Shown: positions 6,636-6,679 of the stretch, piece by piece | Layout: each line of letters opens with the position of its first letter | Numbering within the stretch: the first letter of the stretch is position 1 | DNA from: HGM04593 sp045578665 | GTDB taxonomy: Bacteria > Bacteroidota > Bacteroidia > Bacteroidales > Bacteroidaceae | Assembly (NCBI GenBank): GCA_045578665.1 | Contig: JAZNKR010000005.1 | Coordinates: 1-6,679 of the forward strand | DNA length: 6,679 bases | Direction of reading: 5' to 3' | The notes under the pieces: model-generated | Seen by the model: only the letters and a program-made list of their open reading frames with translations | The model's database searches: none | Told to the model about the DNA's origin: nothing | Made by a program: the position numbers and the translations under genes

Positions 6636-6656
6636 ATATGAAGTTTACTTCGATAT
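6636..6656. promoter_or_regulatory. Palindrome over the -33 region of the parA promoter
   Basis: GAAGT at 6640-6644 and ACTTC at 6647-6651 form a perfect inverted repeat around TT. Both are flanked by ATAT, giving an almost complete 21-base palindrome with one extra base. It covers the place where the -33 element is expected. The window ends soon after, so it may lie between parA and a divergent gene to the right. Confidence 0.4.
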
Positions 6657-6679
6657 TTTTCAAAGCGACAACACAAAGT

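Noticed and set aside
6654..6661. TATTTTTC on the plus strand as a divergent promoter -7 element
   Set aside because: One base off the consensus and no TTTG at the right distance upstream. The gene to the right is not visible, so a divergent promoter is only a guess.

Overview
The window looks like a chromosomal segment from a member of the Bacteroidota, most likely order Bacteroidales. The reasons are: the gene order parA, parB, DUF5683 protein, MltD-type lytic transglycosylase, Rel (an arrangement I know from Bacteroidales genomes); no clear Shine-Dalgarno sequences, with A/T-rich leaders instead; and a TAnnTTTG -7 promoter element upstream of parA. The genus cannot be fixed from the sequence alone.

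All five genes lie on the minus strand, so transcription runs from right to left. 6550-6679 is the parA control region: a perfect -7 element and three short palindromes. 5779-6549 is parA and 4752-5633 is parB, separated by an unusually wide gap of 145 bases. 3946-4704 encodes an exported DUF5683 protein that starts at TTG. Upstream of it is a 12-codon in-frame ORF overlapping the parB stop. 2570-3916 encodes the lytic transglycosylase with a C-terminal LysM domain. 319-2565 encodes the long bifunctional (p)ppGpp synthetase/hydrolase, starting 4 bases after the transglycosylase stop. 1-318 has no gene I can support. Its first ~131 bases are a palindrome-rich element that looks like a dispersed repeat and ends in a hairpin that could terminate a transcript arriving from the left.

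Together the genes link origin segregation (ParA ATPase, ParB CTPase clamp), an envelope protein of unknown role, peptidoglycan cleavage, and the stringent-response alarmone. The tight spacing from DUF5683 to rel suggests one operon, but no transcript evidence is available. Nothing here is clearly a new system. The most useful leads are the interrupted-looking start of the DUF5683 gene, the palindromes over the parA promoter, and the left-end repeat.
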